Below are positions 14,480 through 21,608 of a DNA stretch of 22,688 nt, piece by piece. Each line of letters opens with the position of its first letter. Position 1 is the stretch's first letter. The stretch covers positions 1-22,688 of the forward strand of contig CAZTIB010000086.1 in the NCBI GenBank assembly GCA_964613615.1, given 5' to 3'. This DNA is from J054 sp964613615 (GTDB lineage Bacteria; Pseudomonadota; Gammaproteobacteria; Steroidobacterales; GCA-2729495). The notes beneath the pieces were generated by a model that saw nothing but the letters and a program-made list of their open reading frames with translations, searched no databases and was not told where the DNA came from. A program made the position numbers and the translations under genes.

Positions 14480-15904
14480 TTAGTCTTGCCGTTCGACTTC
14501 CAGTTCGAGCCCGCGCATGCCCGTGACCCGGACCTGGTCGCCGCGTTTCAATTCGCCCTGTGCATGAGCCCGCCAGCGTTCACCGTGGACGAAGACCTGC
14601 CCCGCGCCCAGGAAATCTTCCAGGACTTCGCCGGTGCTGCCCACCATTTGTTCCGCGCCGCTGACCACCGGTCGCCGGAAGCTGCGGACGAGGAAATACA
14701 TCAGTCCCAGCAACAGGCTGCCCGCTACGGCCGCAACACTGCCGATCAATACGCGACTGATCTCAAAGCCAGGCACGTCGGAATCCAGCAGAATGATGGA
14801 CCCGATGACAAAGGCGACGATACCGCCGAGCCCGAGCGCGCCGAAACTGGGCGCAAAGGCTTCCGCGATCATCAGGATCACCCCCAGCAGGATCAGGCCG
14901 AGGCCGGCGTAGTTCACCGGCAGGACCTGGAACGCGAACAGCGCGATCAGCAGGCAGATCGCGCCGACTATACCCGGCACCAGCGCGCCGGGGTTGTAGC
15001 CCTCGAGGATGAGCCCGTAGACGCCCGCCAGTAACAGCATGTAGGCGACGTTCGGATCGGTGATCGTGGCCAGCAGCTTCGTGCGCCAGTCGGCTTCGAA
15101 TTCCTCGACTACCAGCCCTTCGGTCGCCAGCGTCAGTTCTTCATTCCCGACTTTGACGACGCGACCGTCGATGGCGGCGAGGAGATCTTCCCGGCTGGCA
15201 GCCACCAGGTCGATCACGTTCAGCTCCAGCGCAGCCTCCGCACTCAGGCTCTCGGCCTGGCGAACCGCTTGCTCGGCCCAGTCTTCGTTCCGGCCCCGCA
15301 ATTCGGCCAGGCCGCGAATATAAGCAACCGCGTCGTTCACCGACTTCTTTTCCATCGCGGTGCCGGCGGCCGGGGCGGATTTTGTATCGGCGTCGTCGTC
15401 CGTTGACGGCCCGTCCTGGTCGCCGGCCTGGGGGTCTTTGGCGTCATCTTTCGGCGTCCCGGCCGGGCCAGGCAACGGTGGCCCGCCGCCGCCGATTGAG
15501 ACCGGCGTTGCCGCGCCCAGATTGGTTGCCGGTGCCATGGCCGCCACGTGACTGGCGTACAGGATGTAGGTGCCGGCGCTGGCCGCCCGGGAACCGCTAG
15601 GGTAGACCCAGGTCACCACGGGGACTTCCGAGCTGAGGATGCCCTTGATGATCTCCCGCATGGCCGAGTCGAGGCCGCCGGGCGTATCCATTTCGATCAG
15701 CACCAGGGCCGCATTGCTGGCCCGCGCCTGTTCCAGGCCTTCGAGCACGTAGGCGCTGGTGGCCGGGCCGATGGCGCCGCGGATCTCCATCCGGAGCAGC
15801 GCGCCGCCGGCGGGTTCTTCCTGGGCGAGCCCGCCGAGCGCAGCAAGCAGCGCGCCGGCGGCGGCAGCCAGCAAGGCAGGGGTTCTGAGTCGACTTCGGG
15901 GCAT
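14480..15904 (-). CDS. NfeD family membrane-bound ClpP-class serine protease
   Basis: This is a 474-residue protein. From ATG 15904 it has a signal peptide ending near GLAQ (residue 28), a ClpP-like protease domain, several membrane segments (about 300-420, for example VYGLILEGYNPGALVPGIVG) and a C-terminal OB-fold NfeD domain (GSTGEVLEDF...GDQVRVTGMRGLELEV). The probable nucleophile is Ser109 in GSRAASAGTYI, and the general base is Lys186 or Lys187 before SVNDAVAYIRG, by analogy with P. horikoshii PH1510. Between them lies an unusual low-complexity insert (about 137-183) rich in Gly, Pro, Asp and Ala. The frame is open to 15976, but the signal peptide begins at 15904. The long form with the protease domain, next to a slipin, is typical. 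Confidence 0.92.
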   Translation of the reverse strand: MPRSRLRTPALLAAAAGALLAALGGLAQEEPAGGALLRMEIRGAIGPATSAYVLEGLEQARASNAALVLIEMDTPGGLDSAMREIIKGILSSEVPVVTWVYPSGSRAASAGTYILYASHVAAMAPATNLGAATPVSIGGGGPPLPGPAGTPKDDAKDPQAGDQDGPSTDDDADTKSAPAAGTAMEKKSVNDAVAYIRGLAELRGRNEDWAEQAVRQAESLSAEAALELNVIDLVAASREDLLAAIDGRVVKVGNEELTLATEGLVVEEFEADWRTKLLATITDPNVAYMLLLAGVYGLILEGYNPGALVPGIVGAICLLIALFAFQVLPVNYAGLGLILLGVILMIAEAFAPSFGALGLGGIVAFVIGSIILLDSDVPGFEISRVLIGSVAAVAGSLLLGLMYFLVRSFRRPVVSGAEQMVGSTGEVLEDFLGAGQVFVHGERWRAHAQGELKRGDQVRVTGMRGLELEVERQD

Positions 15905-15938
15905 TGCGTCGTGAAAGGGCCTGCTAGATTGTCTGCCG

Positions 15939-15944
15939 ATAATA
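15939..15944 (-). promoter_or_regulatory. Candidate extended -10 promoter of nfeD-slipin
   Basis: On the minus strand the sequence reads TGGTATTAT, that is TGn directly before TATTAT (five of six). It lies 34 bases from the nfeD ATG. No clear -35 hexamer is seen, which extended -10 promoters tolerate. Confidence 0.4.
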
Positions 15945-15974
15945 CCAGTCGGGCCCTGCCGCGGGCGGTAGTGC

Positions 15975-15980
15975 AATAAT
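15975..15980 (+). promoter_or_regulatory. Candidate extended -10 promoter of the MBL/DAHP synthase/UDG/uvrC unit
   Basis: The sequence reads TGCAATAAT: TGn directly before AATAAT (five of six). It lies 29 bases before the ATG at 16010, giving a predicted leader near 23 nt that contains the GGGGA ribosome site. No -35 match is seen. Confidence 0.4.
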
Positions 15981-16009
15981 TGGGGGAGTTTTCACCCTTG
16001 GGGACCAGT

Positions 16010-16921
16010 ATGGGCTCAGTTCGGAAATTCCTTGTCGTCCTGGTCACGATGCTGCTAATGCATGCCGCGCCTGCCGTGGCGCAGCAGCAGGACTTCAGCC
16101 AGGTGCAGATCGGCACGGAGCCGGTGGCCGACGGGCTGTACATGCTGACCGGATCGGGCGGCAATATCGGCGTGTCTGTGGGTGCAGACGGCGTGGTGCT
16201 GATCGACGACCAGTACGCGCCATTGGTAGAAAAGATTCGTGCCGCCGTCGCAAAGCTCAGCGACGAGCCGGTTCTGATGGTGCTGAACACGCACTGGCAT
16301 TTCGATCACACCGGCGGTAATGAATTGCTGGCGGGCGGGGGCGCGGTCGTGATCGCCCACGAAAATGTGCGCAAGCGCATGAGTGTCCGTCAGTTCAACG
16401 AATTCTTTCAGTCCGACACGCCGCCCTCGCCGGCGGGCGCGCTGCCCGTGGTCACCTTCACGCGTGACGTCACGCTGCACCTGAACGGCCAGACCATCGA
16501 GCTGAAGCATGTCCCGGCAGCGCACACGGACGGCGATGCGATCGTCTGGTTCCAGGAGCTGAACGCGGTGCACATGGGCGACACTTATTTCAACGGTTTT
16601 TATCCGTTCATCGATTTCAGCAGTGGCGGCAATATTCGCGGCATGGTGACTGCGGTGGAACAGGCCCTGGAAACCATGGATGCGGACACGCGCGTGATTC
16701 CGGGCCATGGCCCACTGTCGAATGCAGCGGAGTTGCGTAACTACCAGCGCATGCTGAAGGCCGTGACCGAACGCATCGACGCTTTGATAGCTGAAGGCAA
16801 AGACGTCGACGCCATCGTTGCGGCGAAGCCAACGGCGGCTTTCGACGCCGACTGGGGCAATGGCTTTATCAAGCCGGACGATTTTGTGCGGCTGGTCTAT
16901 CGCGGCATGGTGGCCCAGTGA
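16010..16921 (+). CDS. Secreted metallo-beta-lactamase-fold hydrolase
   Basis: This 303-residue protein has a signal peptide (MGSVRKFLVV, then a hydrophobic run, with probable cleavage after APAVA near residue 24). The zinc-binding motif is THWHFDHTGG with His95, His97, Asp99 and His100. Further ligands are His172 (AAHTDGD), Asp191 (MGDTYFNG) and His233 (PGHGPLS). This is the full dinuclear set of the superfamily, so the enzyme should be active in the periplasm. The substrate is unknown; the HxHxDH pattern alone does not indicate beta-lactamase activity. ATG 16010 was chosen over TTG 15980 because GGGGA lies 6-10 bases before it and the signal peptide follows. The stop overlaps the GTG of the DAHP synthase gene (GTGA). 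Confidence 0.88.
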   Translation: MGSVRKFLVVLVTMLLMHAAPAVAQQQDFSQVQIGTEPVADGLYMLTGSGGNIGVSVGADGVVLIDDQYAPLVEKIRAAVAKLSDEPVLMVLNTHWHFDHTGGNELLAGGGAVVIAHENVRKRMSVRQFNEFFQSDTPPSPAGALPVVTFTRDVTLHLNGQTIELKHVPAAHTDGDAIVWFQELNAVHMGDTYFNGFYPFIDFSSGGNIRGMVTAVEQALETMDADTRVIPGHGPLSNAAELRNYQRMLKAVTERIDALIAEGKDVDAIVAAKPTAAFDADWGNGFIKPDDFVRLVYRGMVAQ

Positions 16922-18282
16922 AGTCGACATCACAGGCAGACTGGCGCCCGGACGGGTGGCGCGGCCGGGCAGCGTTGCAACAGCCTGCGTACCGCGATGC
17001 GGAGCGGCTCGCGCAGGTGAGTGACTCGCTGGCCGCCCTGCCGCCGCTGGTCACCAGCTGGGAAGTGGAAGCGCTGAAAGCACAGCTGGCCCACGCCCAG
17101 CAGGGCAAAGCCTTTGTCCTGCAGGGCGGCGACTGTGCCGAGAGCTTCATCGAGTGCACGTCGCCGCGCATCGTCGACCAGCTGAAAGTGTTGCTGCAGA
17201 TGAGCGTTGTGCTCACGGCGGGGCTGAAATTGCCCGTGGTGCGCGTGGGGCGCATGGCGGGCCAGTACGTGAAGCCACGGTCGGCCGATACCGAGACGCG
17301 CGACGGCGTGTCGCTACCGAGTTTTCGGGGTGATTTGGTGAACCGACCGGGGTTTACCCCGGAGGAACGTGAACCCGATCCGGATTTGTTGCTGCGCGGG
17401 TATGAGCGCGCGGCAATGACGCTGAATTTTGTCCGTTCACTCATGGACGGCGGCTTCGCGGACCTGCATCACCCTGAGAACTGGGATCTCGGGTTTGTCG
17501 GGCAGTCATCCTCTGCCGAGCGGTATCACCGCATCGTGCAGCGCGTGGCCGACGGGCTGGATTTTTTCGAGTCTATTTCTGGTGAGAAAATTCACGAAGC
17601 CCGGCGCGTCGACTTCTACTGCTCCCACGAGGGCCTGCACCTGCTGTACGAAGAGGCGCAGACGCGCTTCCTGGAAAAACGCGGCACTTGGTATAACCTG
17701 ACTACACATTTCCCGTGGATCGGCGCACGCACGGGTGATCCCGAGGGCGCGCACGTGGAATTCTTCCGCGGTGTGGCCAACCCCGTGGGCGTGAAGATCG
17801 GCGGCAGCATCGACAGCGCGGCCCTGCAGACGCTGGTGCGCCGCCTGAACCCGGACGACCAGCCAGGACGGCTGGCCCTGATCCACCGTCTCGGTGCCGC
17901 GCAGGTGCAAAAAGAACTGCCACGGTTGATCCATGCGGTACGCGCCACAGGCCTGGGTGTGGTCTGGATCTGCGACCCGATGCACGGCAATACCGTGGCC
18001 ACGGAAGATGGTGTGAAGACGCGGCGTTTCCCAGATATCGCCAGCGAACTCGAAATGGCCATCGCGATTCATCGTGCCGAAGGCAGCACGCTGGGCGGCG
18101 TGCACCTGGAGTTGACCGGCGAGCACGTGACGGAATGCACCGGTGGTCCGCGCGGGCTGACGGATACGGATTTGCGCCGCGACTACCGCAGCACCGTGGA
18201 TCCCCGTCTGAACTACGATCAGGCCATGGAAATCGCGATGCTGATTGCCGGCCACGGCCCGGCAGACCTGCCGCCGGCGTGA
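16918..18282 (+). CDS. Class II 3-deoxy-7-phosphoheptulonate (DAHP) synthase
   Basis: This 454-residue enzyme condenses phosphoenolpyruvate with erythrose 4-phosphate, the first step of the shikimate pathway. It is class II (plant/Mycobacterium/Pseudomonas type), not the AroF/G/H class I of E. coli. Signatures are LQGGDCAESF (metal ligand Cys73), VRVGRMAGQYVKPRS, SHEGLHLLYEEAQTR, WICDPMHGNTV and VHLELTGEHVTECTGG. The N-terminus begins with ADWRPDGWRGR, the usual S-W-R-x-x-P beginning of the class. The start GTG 16918 overlaps the TGA of the MBL gene, and its own TGA overlaps the next GTG, both as GTGA. Feedback regulation cannot be predicted. A symbol such as aroG or aroA-II would be a convention choice, so none is given. 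Confidence 0.95.
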   Translation: MKSTSQADWRPDGWRGRAALQQPAYRDAERLAQVSDSLAALPPLVTSWEVEALKAQLAHAQQGKAFVLQGGDCAESFIECTSPRIVDQLKVLLQMSVVLTAGLKLPVVRVGRMAGQYVKPRSADTETRDGVSLPSFRGDLVNRPGFTPEEREPDPDLLLRGYERAAMTLNFVRSLMDGGFADLHHPENWDLGFVGQSSSAERYHRIVQRVADGLDFFESISGEKIHEARRVDFYCSHEGLHLLYEEAQTRFLEKRGTWYNLTTHFPWIGARTGDPEGAHVEFFRGVANPVGVKIGGSIDSAALQTLVRRLNPDDQPGRLALIHRLGAAQVQKELPRLIHAVRATGLGVVWICDPMHGNTVATEDGVKTRRFPDIASELEMAIAIHRAEGSTLGGVHLELTGEHVTECTGGPRGLTDTDLRRDYRSTVDPRLNYDQAMEIAMLIAGHGPADLPPA

Positions 18283-18911
18283 GCGCGGCGTTCTCCGTGG
18301 ATTGCCGGCGCTGCAGCCGGCTTGCCGAATTTCTGGCCGCGGTTCGCGACCGGCATCCGGACTACTTCGCCCGGCCGGTGCCGTCCTTTGGTGACCCTGC
18401 TGCCCGCCTGCTGATTGTCGGCCTGGCCCCGGGCATGCACGGCGCCAATGCCACCGGTCGGCCGTTCACGGGCGACTACGCCGGGCTGCTGCTGTACCGG
18501 ACGCTGCATGAATTCGGCTTTGCGTCCGCGCCGGAAAGCCGTGCCGCCGACGATGGCCTGCAGCTGCTGGACTGCCGTATCACCAACGCCGTGCGTTGCC
18601 TGCCGCCGCAGAACAAACCCACCACGGCCGAGGTGAATACCTGTAACGATTACCTCAAGGCCGAGCTGTCGGCGGGCCGCCGGCCTGAGATCATCCTGGC
18701 CCTGGGCACGGTGGCGCATCGGGCCGTACTGCGCGCGCTGGGTTGCCGCTTGTCCGCCCATCCCTTCGGCCACGGGGCCTGGCACAAGCCCGCTGGCGGC
18801 GTACTGGTGGATTCGTATCACTGCAGCCGCTACAACACGCAGACCCGCCGGCTGACGGAACCTATGTTCAGGCGTGTCTTCGGCAACATCCGCGATCGCC
18901 TCGCTGCGTGA
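18279..18911 (+). CDS. Uracil-DNA glycosylase, family 5 (UdgB-like)
   Basis: This 210-residue protein matches family 4/5 Fe-S uracil-DNA glycosylases. CRRC (Cys9, Cys12), Cys107 in TNAVRCLPPQNKP and Cys122 in NTCNDYL are the probable [4Fe-4S] ligands. IVGLAPGMHGANATGRPFTG is motif 1 in the family 5 form, and VDSYHCSRYNTQTRRLT is motif 2. Family 5 enzymes excise uracil, and some also act on hypoxanthine and other deaminated bases. The start is GTG 18279, overlapping the DAHP synthase TGA; an ATG further upstream would place 48 non-homologous residues inside that gene. In motif 2 the residue after His is Cys, where I expect Pro. The next gene is uvrC, again overlapping as GTGA. Confidence 0.88.
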   Translation: MSAAFSVDCRRCSRLAEFLAAVRDRHPDYFARPVPSFGDPAARLLIVGLAPGMHGANATGRPFTGDYAGLLLYRTLHEFGFASAPESRAADDGLQLLDCRITNAVRCLPPQNKPTTAEVNTCNDYLKAELSAGRRPEIILALGTVAHRAVLRALGCRLSAHPFGHGAWHKPAGGVLVDSYHCSRYNTQTRRLTEPMFRRVFGNIRDRLAA

Positions 18912-20752
18912 GCCCGGCCATGGTTGACGACGGGACTTTCGACCCCAAACGCTTTCTCGCCACGCTGACGAACCGGCCGGGCGTATACCGCATGCTCGAC
19001 GCGCAGGGCCGGGTGGTCTATGTCGGCAAAGCCCGTGACCTGAAGAAAAGGGTGGCGAGCTACTTCGGCGCGAAGGCGCATCACCCCAAGACCCAGGCCC
19101 TGATGCGCGTGGTCGATCGGGTAGAGGTGACGGTGACAGCCAGCGAACAGGAGGCGCTGCTCCTTGAGTACACCCAGATCAAGGCGCACGCGCCGCGCTA
19201 CAACGTGCTCTACCGGGACGACAAGAGTTACCCGTATATCCGCGTGACCAGCCACCAGGATTTTCCCAGGTTCGAATTTCACCGCGGTTCCCGCAAAGCC
19301 CCGGGGCGATACTTCGGGCCCTATCCCGGTGCGGGCAATGTGCGCGAAGTGCTCGGCCAGTTGCAGAAACTGTTCCGCGTGCGCCAGTGCCGCGATTCCT
19401 TTTTTGCCAACCGCACGCGGCCGTGCCTGCAGCACCAGATTCACCGCTGCACGGCACCCTGCGTCGACCTTGTGAGCCAGGACGACTACGCGCGCGACGT
19501 TGCCAATGCAATGCGCTTTCTGTCGGGGCGCAACGAGCAGGTGGCCGATGACCTGGTCCAGCGCATGGAAGCTGCGGCCGAGGCCCTCGACTTCGAAGCG
19601 GCTGCGCGAATCCGCGACCAGATTGCAGCCGTGCGCCAGGTACAGGCGACACAGATCGTCGCCGGCAAGCAGGCGCGGGACCTCGATGTGATCGCGGCCC
19701 ACAGCGAAGCGGGGATTCACTGCGTTGCATTGCTGATGATCCGCGGCGGACGGGTCCTGGGCAGCCGGGCCCTGTTCCCGAAGGTTGCCGGCGCGCCCGA
19801 GCCGGCCGAGCTGCTGGAGGCCTTCATCACGCAGCACTATTTCCAGCTGCCTGCACCGCCGGAAGTCCTGGTGACAACACCGGTGGACGGATCTGACCTG
19901 CTCAGTGAGGTGCTGACGAGTCGCGCCGGGCACCGGGTCGACATTCGCCACCGTGTACGCGGCACGCGGCGCCGCTGGCTGGAAATGGCCGCGGAGAACG
20001 CGCGCGAGAGCGCCCGGCTGCGCCTGGCCGCGAACGCTGGCCTGGGCAAGCAGTTTGATGCCCTGGGGGAAGCCCTGGGCCTGGAGACTACGCCGGAACG
20101 TATCGAGTGTTTCGACATCAGCCACACGGGCGGCGAGCGCACCGTGGCAAGCTGCGTGGTGTGGAACAGCCAGGGGCCAGTGAAATCGGACTACCGGCGT
20201 TACAACATTCGCGAAGCGGGCGAGGGCGACGACTACGCAGCCATGACCGAGGTAGTGCGCCGGCGCTACCTGCGCGTGCAGCGTGGCGAGGCTCCGGTGC
20301 CGGACCTCGTGCTGATCGACGGCGGTCCAGGCCAGCTGCGGGCCGCCCATGCGGCCCTGGAAGAGCTGCAGTTCCCCGAACTGCCGTTGGTGGGCGTGGC
20401 CAAAGGCGCCGGTCGCAAGCCGGGCCGGGAACAGCTGCATCGGCTGGACCAGGCGGTGCCGCTGCGCCTGGCGGCAGACTCACCGGCCCTGCACCTGGTC
20501 CAACAGGTGCGAGACGAGGCGCACCGCTTTGCCATTACCGGCCACCGCCAGCAGCGCGGCCGGGCCCGACACGGCTCCACCCTGGACCAGGTTGCCGGGG
20601 TCGGCCCGCAACGGCGCCGGGCGCTATTGCAACGCTTCGGCGGCCTGCAAGGCCTGAAGCGCGCCAACGTAGAAGACCTGGCCAGCGTGCGCGGCATCAG
20701 CCGCGATCTGGCGCAACGCATTTTCGATTTTTTCCACGGCGGCACCGATTAG
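18908..20752 (+). CDS. uvrC: Excinuclease ABC subunit C
   Basis: This roughly 614-residue nuclease makes the two incisions of UvrABC nucleotide excision repair. In order it has: GIY-YIG domain (RPGVYRMLDAQGRVVYVGKA); a four-Cys cluster with E. coli spacing, C-x11-C-x7-C-x3-C (residues from CRDSFF to TAPC), known to hold [4Fe-4S]; UVR motif (AAEALDFEAAARIRDQIAAV); RNase H-like domain (IECFDISHTGGERTVASCVV, LIDGGPGQL); and helix-hairpin-helix repeats (VAGVGPQRRRALLQRFGG). Two starts are possible. GTG 18908 overlaps the UDG stop as GTGA, like the two junctions upstream. ATG 18920 gives 610 residues, the E. coli length. I favour GTG only for the junction pattern. In E. coli pgsA also follows uvrC. 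Confidence 0.96.
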   Translation: MSPAMVDDGTFDPKRFLATLTNRPGVYRMLDAQGRVVYVGKARDLKKRVASYFGAKAHHPKTQALMRVVDRVEVTVTASEQEALLLEYTQIKAHAPRYNVLYRDDKSYPYIRVTSHQDFPRFEFHRGSRKAPGRYFGPYPGAGNVREVLGQLQKLFRVRQCRDSFFANRTRPCLQHQIHRCTAPCVDLVSQDDYARDVANAMRFLSGRNEQVADDLVQRMEAAAEALDFEAAARIRDQIAAVRQVQATQIVAGKQARDLDVIAAHSEAGIHCVALLMIRGGRVLGSRALFPKVAGAPEPAELLEAFITQHYFQLPAPPEVLVTTPVDGSDLLSEVLTSRAGHRVDIRHRVRGTRRRWLEMAAENARESARLRLAANAGLGKQFDALGEALGLETTPERIECFDISHTGGERTVASCVVWNSQGPVKSDYRRYNIREAGEGDDYAAMTEVVRRRYLRVQRGEAPVPDLVLIDGGPGQLRAAHAALEELQFPELPLVGVAKGAGRKPGREQLHRLDQAVPLRLAADSPALHLVQQVRDEAHRFAITGHRQQRGRARHGSTLDQVAGVGPQRRRALLQRFGGLQGLKRANVEDLASVRGISRDLAQRIFDFFHGGTD

Positions 20753-20798
20753 CGCGTTATCATTGAAGGGTTGTTGTCGCCTTGCAGAACGTCCGCCC

Positions 20799-21374
20799 AT
20801 GTCTCCAGTCACCAACATCGCCACGATGCTGACATGGCTGCGTGTCGCGGCCATCCCGCTGGTTGTCATCGTCTTCTACCTGCCCGTGCCCTGGGCACAT
20901 CCCGCAGCCGCCGTCATTTTCATCGTGGCTGCCATCACCGACGGCCTGGACGGGTACCTGGCGCGGCGTTTGGACCTGACCTCGGAATTCGGCGCGTTTC
21001 TCGACCCCGTGGCCGACAAGCTGATGGTGGTCATCGTCCTGGTCGTGATCCTGCAGAACGACCCGCGTATTTCCATCGCTGCGATCACCGCGATCATCAT
21101 TGGCCGCGAAGTCATGGTCTCGGCCTTGCGCGAGTGGATGGCAGAGGTGGGCAATCGCGAGCAGGTGGCCGTCACCGGGGTGGCCAAGTTCAAGACCATC
21201 GCGCAGATGTTCGGGCTGTCGCTGATGCTGTTCACCCGGGACCTGTTCGGCATACCGGTCTATGCGATCGGCACCGGGTTGATGATCATCGCCGCCGGGC
21301 TGACACTTTGGACCATGGTGGTGTACCTCAGGGCGGCCTGGCCATACCTGGCAGGGCACGAGGAGCTTCCTTGA
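20799..21374 (+). CDS. pgsA: CDP-diacylglycerol--glycerol-3-phosphate 3-phosphatidyltransferase
   Basis: This 191-residue inner-membrane enzyme makes phosphatidylglycerol phosphate, the committed step to phosphatidylglycerol and cardiolipin. The CDP-alcohol phosphatidyltransferase motif is complete: D48-x2-D51-G52-x2-A55-R56-x8-G65-x3-D69-x3-D73 (from DGLDGYLARR to GAFLDPVADK). Several hydrophobic helices flank it, and REVMVSALREWMAEVG matches the E. coli region. ATG 20799 gives MSPVTNIATMLTWLRV, the family start; an upstream start at 20763 is unlikely. There is no strong ribosome site. The 46-base gap after uvrC leaves room for a minor promoter, but co-transcription is likely. Its stop codon lies inside the -35 hexamer of the tRNA-Gly promoter. 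Confidence 0.95.
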   Translation: MSPVTNIATMLTWLRVAAIPLVVIVFYLPVPWAHPAAAVIFIVAAITDGLDGYLARRLDLTSEFGAFLDPVADKLMVVIVLVVILQNDPRISIAAITAIIIGREVMVSALREWMAEVGNREQVAVTGVAKFKTIAQMFGLSLMLFTRDLFGIPVYAIGTGLMIIAAGLTLWTMVVYLRAAWPYLAGHEELP

Positions 21375-21398
21375 CAGGTGGGGCGGCAGCGCTAAGAT
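21371..21398 (+). promoter_or_regulatory. Promoter of tRNA-Gly
   Basis: A perfect -35 TTGACA (21371-21376) is followed after 16 bases by TAAGAT (21393-21398, four of six). Transcription should begin about 7 bases before the mature tRNA end at 21412. The bases after the -10 are CCGGCC from 21401, a GC-rich discriminator typical of stringently controlled stable-RNA promoters. The pgsA TGA (21372-21374) is embedded in the -35 hexamer. Confidence 0.7.
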
Positions 21399-21411
21399 AA
21401 CCGGCCTTCAA

Positions 21412-21487
21412 GCGGGCATAGCTCAGTTGGTAGAGCGATACCTTGCCAAGGTATAGGTCGCCAGTTCGAATCTGGTTGCCCGCTCCA
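21412..21487 (+). tRNA. tRNA-Gly (anticodon GCC)
   Basis: This is a 76-nt cloverleaf including an encoded CCA end. The acceptor arm is GCGGGCA/TGCCCGC with discriminator T. The D arm contains AGCTCAGTTGGTAGAGC. The anticodon stem ATACC/GGTAT encloses loop TTGCCAA with anticodon GCC at 21445-21447. The T arm is CCAGTTCGAATCTGG. It decodes GGC and GGU. Position directly after pgsA matches glyW in E. coli. Confidence 0.97.
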
Positions 21488-21498
21488 GTTACTGCTGT

Positions 21499-21527
21499 AA
21501 AGGGGACGCAACGCGTCCCTTTTTTTT
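21499..21527 (+). terminator. Rho-independent terminator after tRNA-Gly
   Basis: A perfect 7-bp stem, GGGACGC (21503-21509) with GCGTCCC (21513-21519), encloses loop AAC and is followed by eight T residues (21520-21527). Upstream A residues can extend the stem. It lies 15 bases after the tRNA CCA end and should stop both the tRNA transcript and read-through from uvrC-pgsA. Confidence 0.93.
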
Positions 21528-21608
21528 GCATATTTTCCCTGGCAGATTCCGGCAGGTAATCGTGTTAGCGTAAACGTCATAGCCAAACGCTGCGCGAGGA
21601 AAAGACTA

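Noticed and set aside
16010..16921. Antibiotic-resistance beta-lactamase
   Set aside because: The zinc-ligand pattern is shared by the whole superfamily, and the context is housekeeping; sequence does not support a resistance call.
18830..20440. 536-residue open frame on the minus strand opposite uvrC
   Set aside because: Antisense shadow of uvrC and the UDG gene; codon mirror effect of high GC, no family signature.
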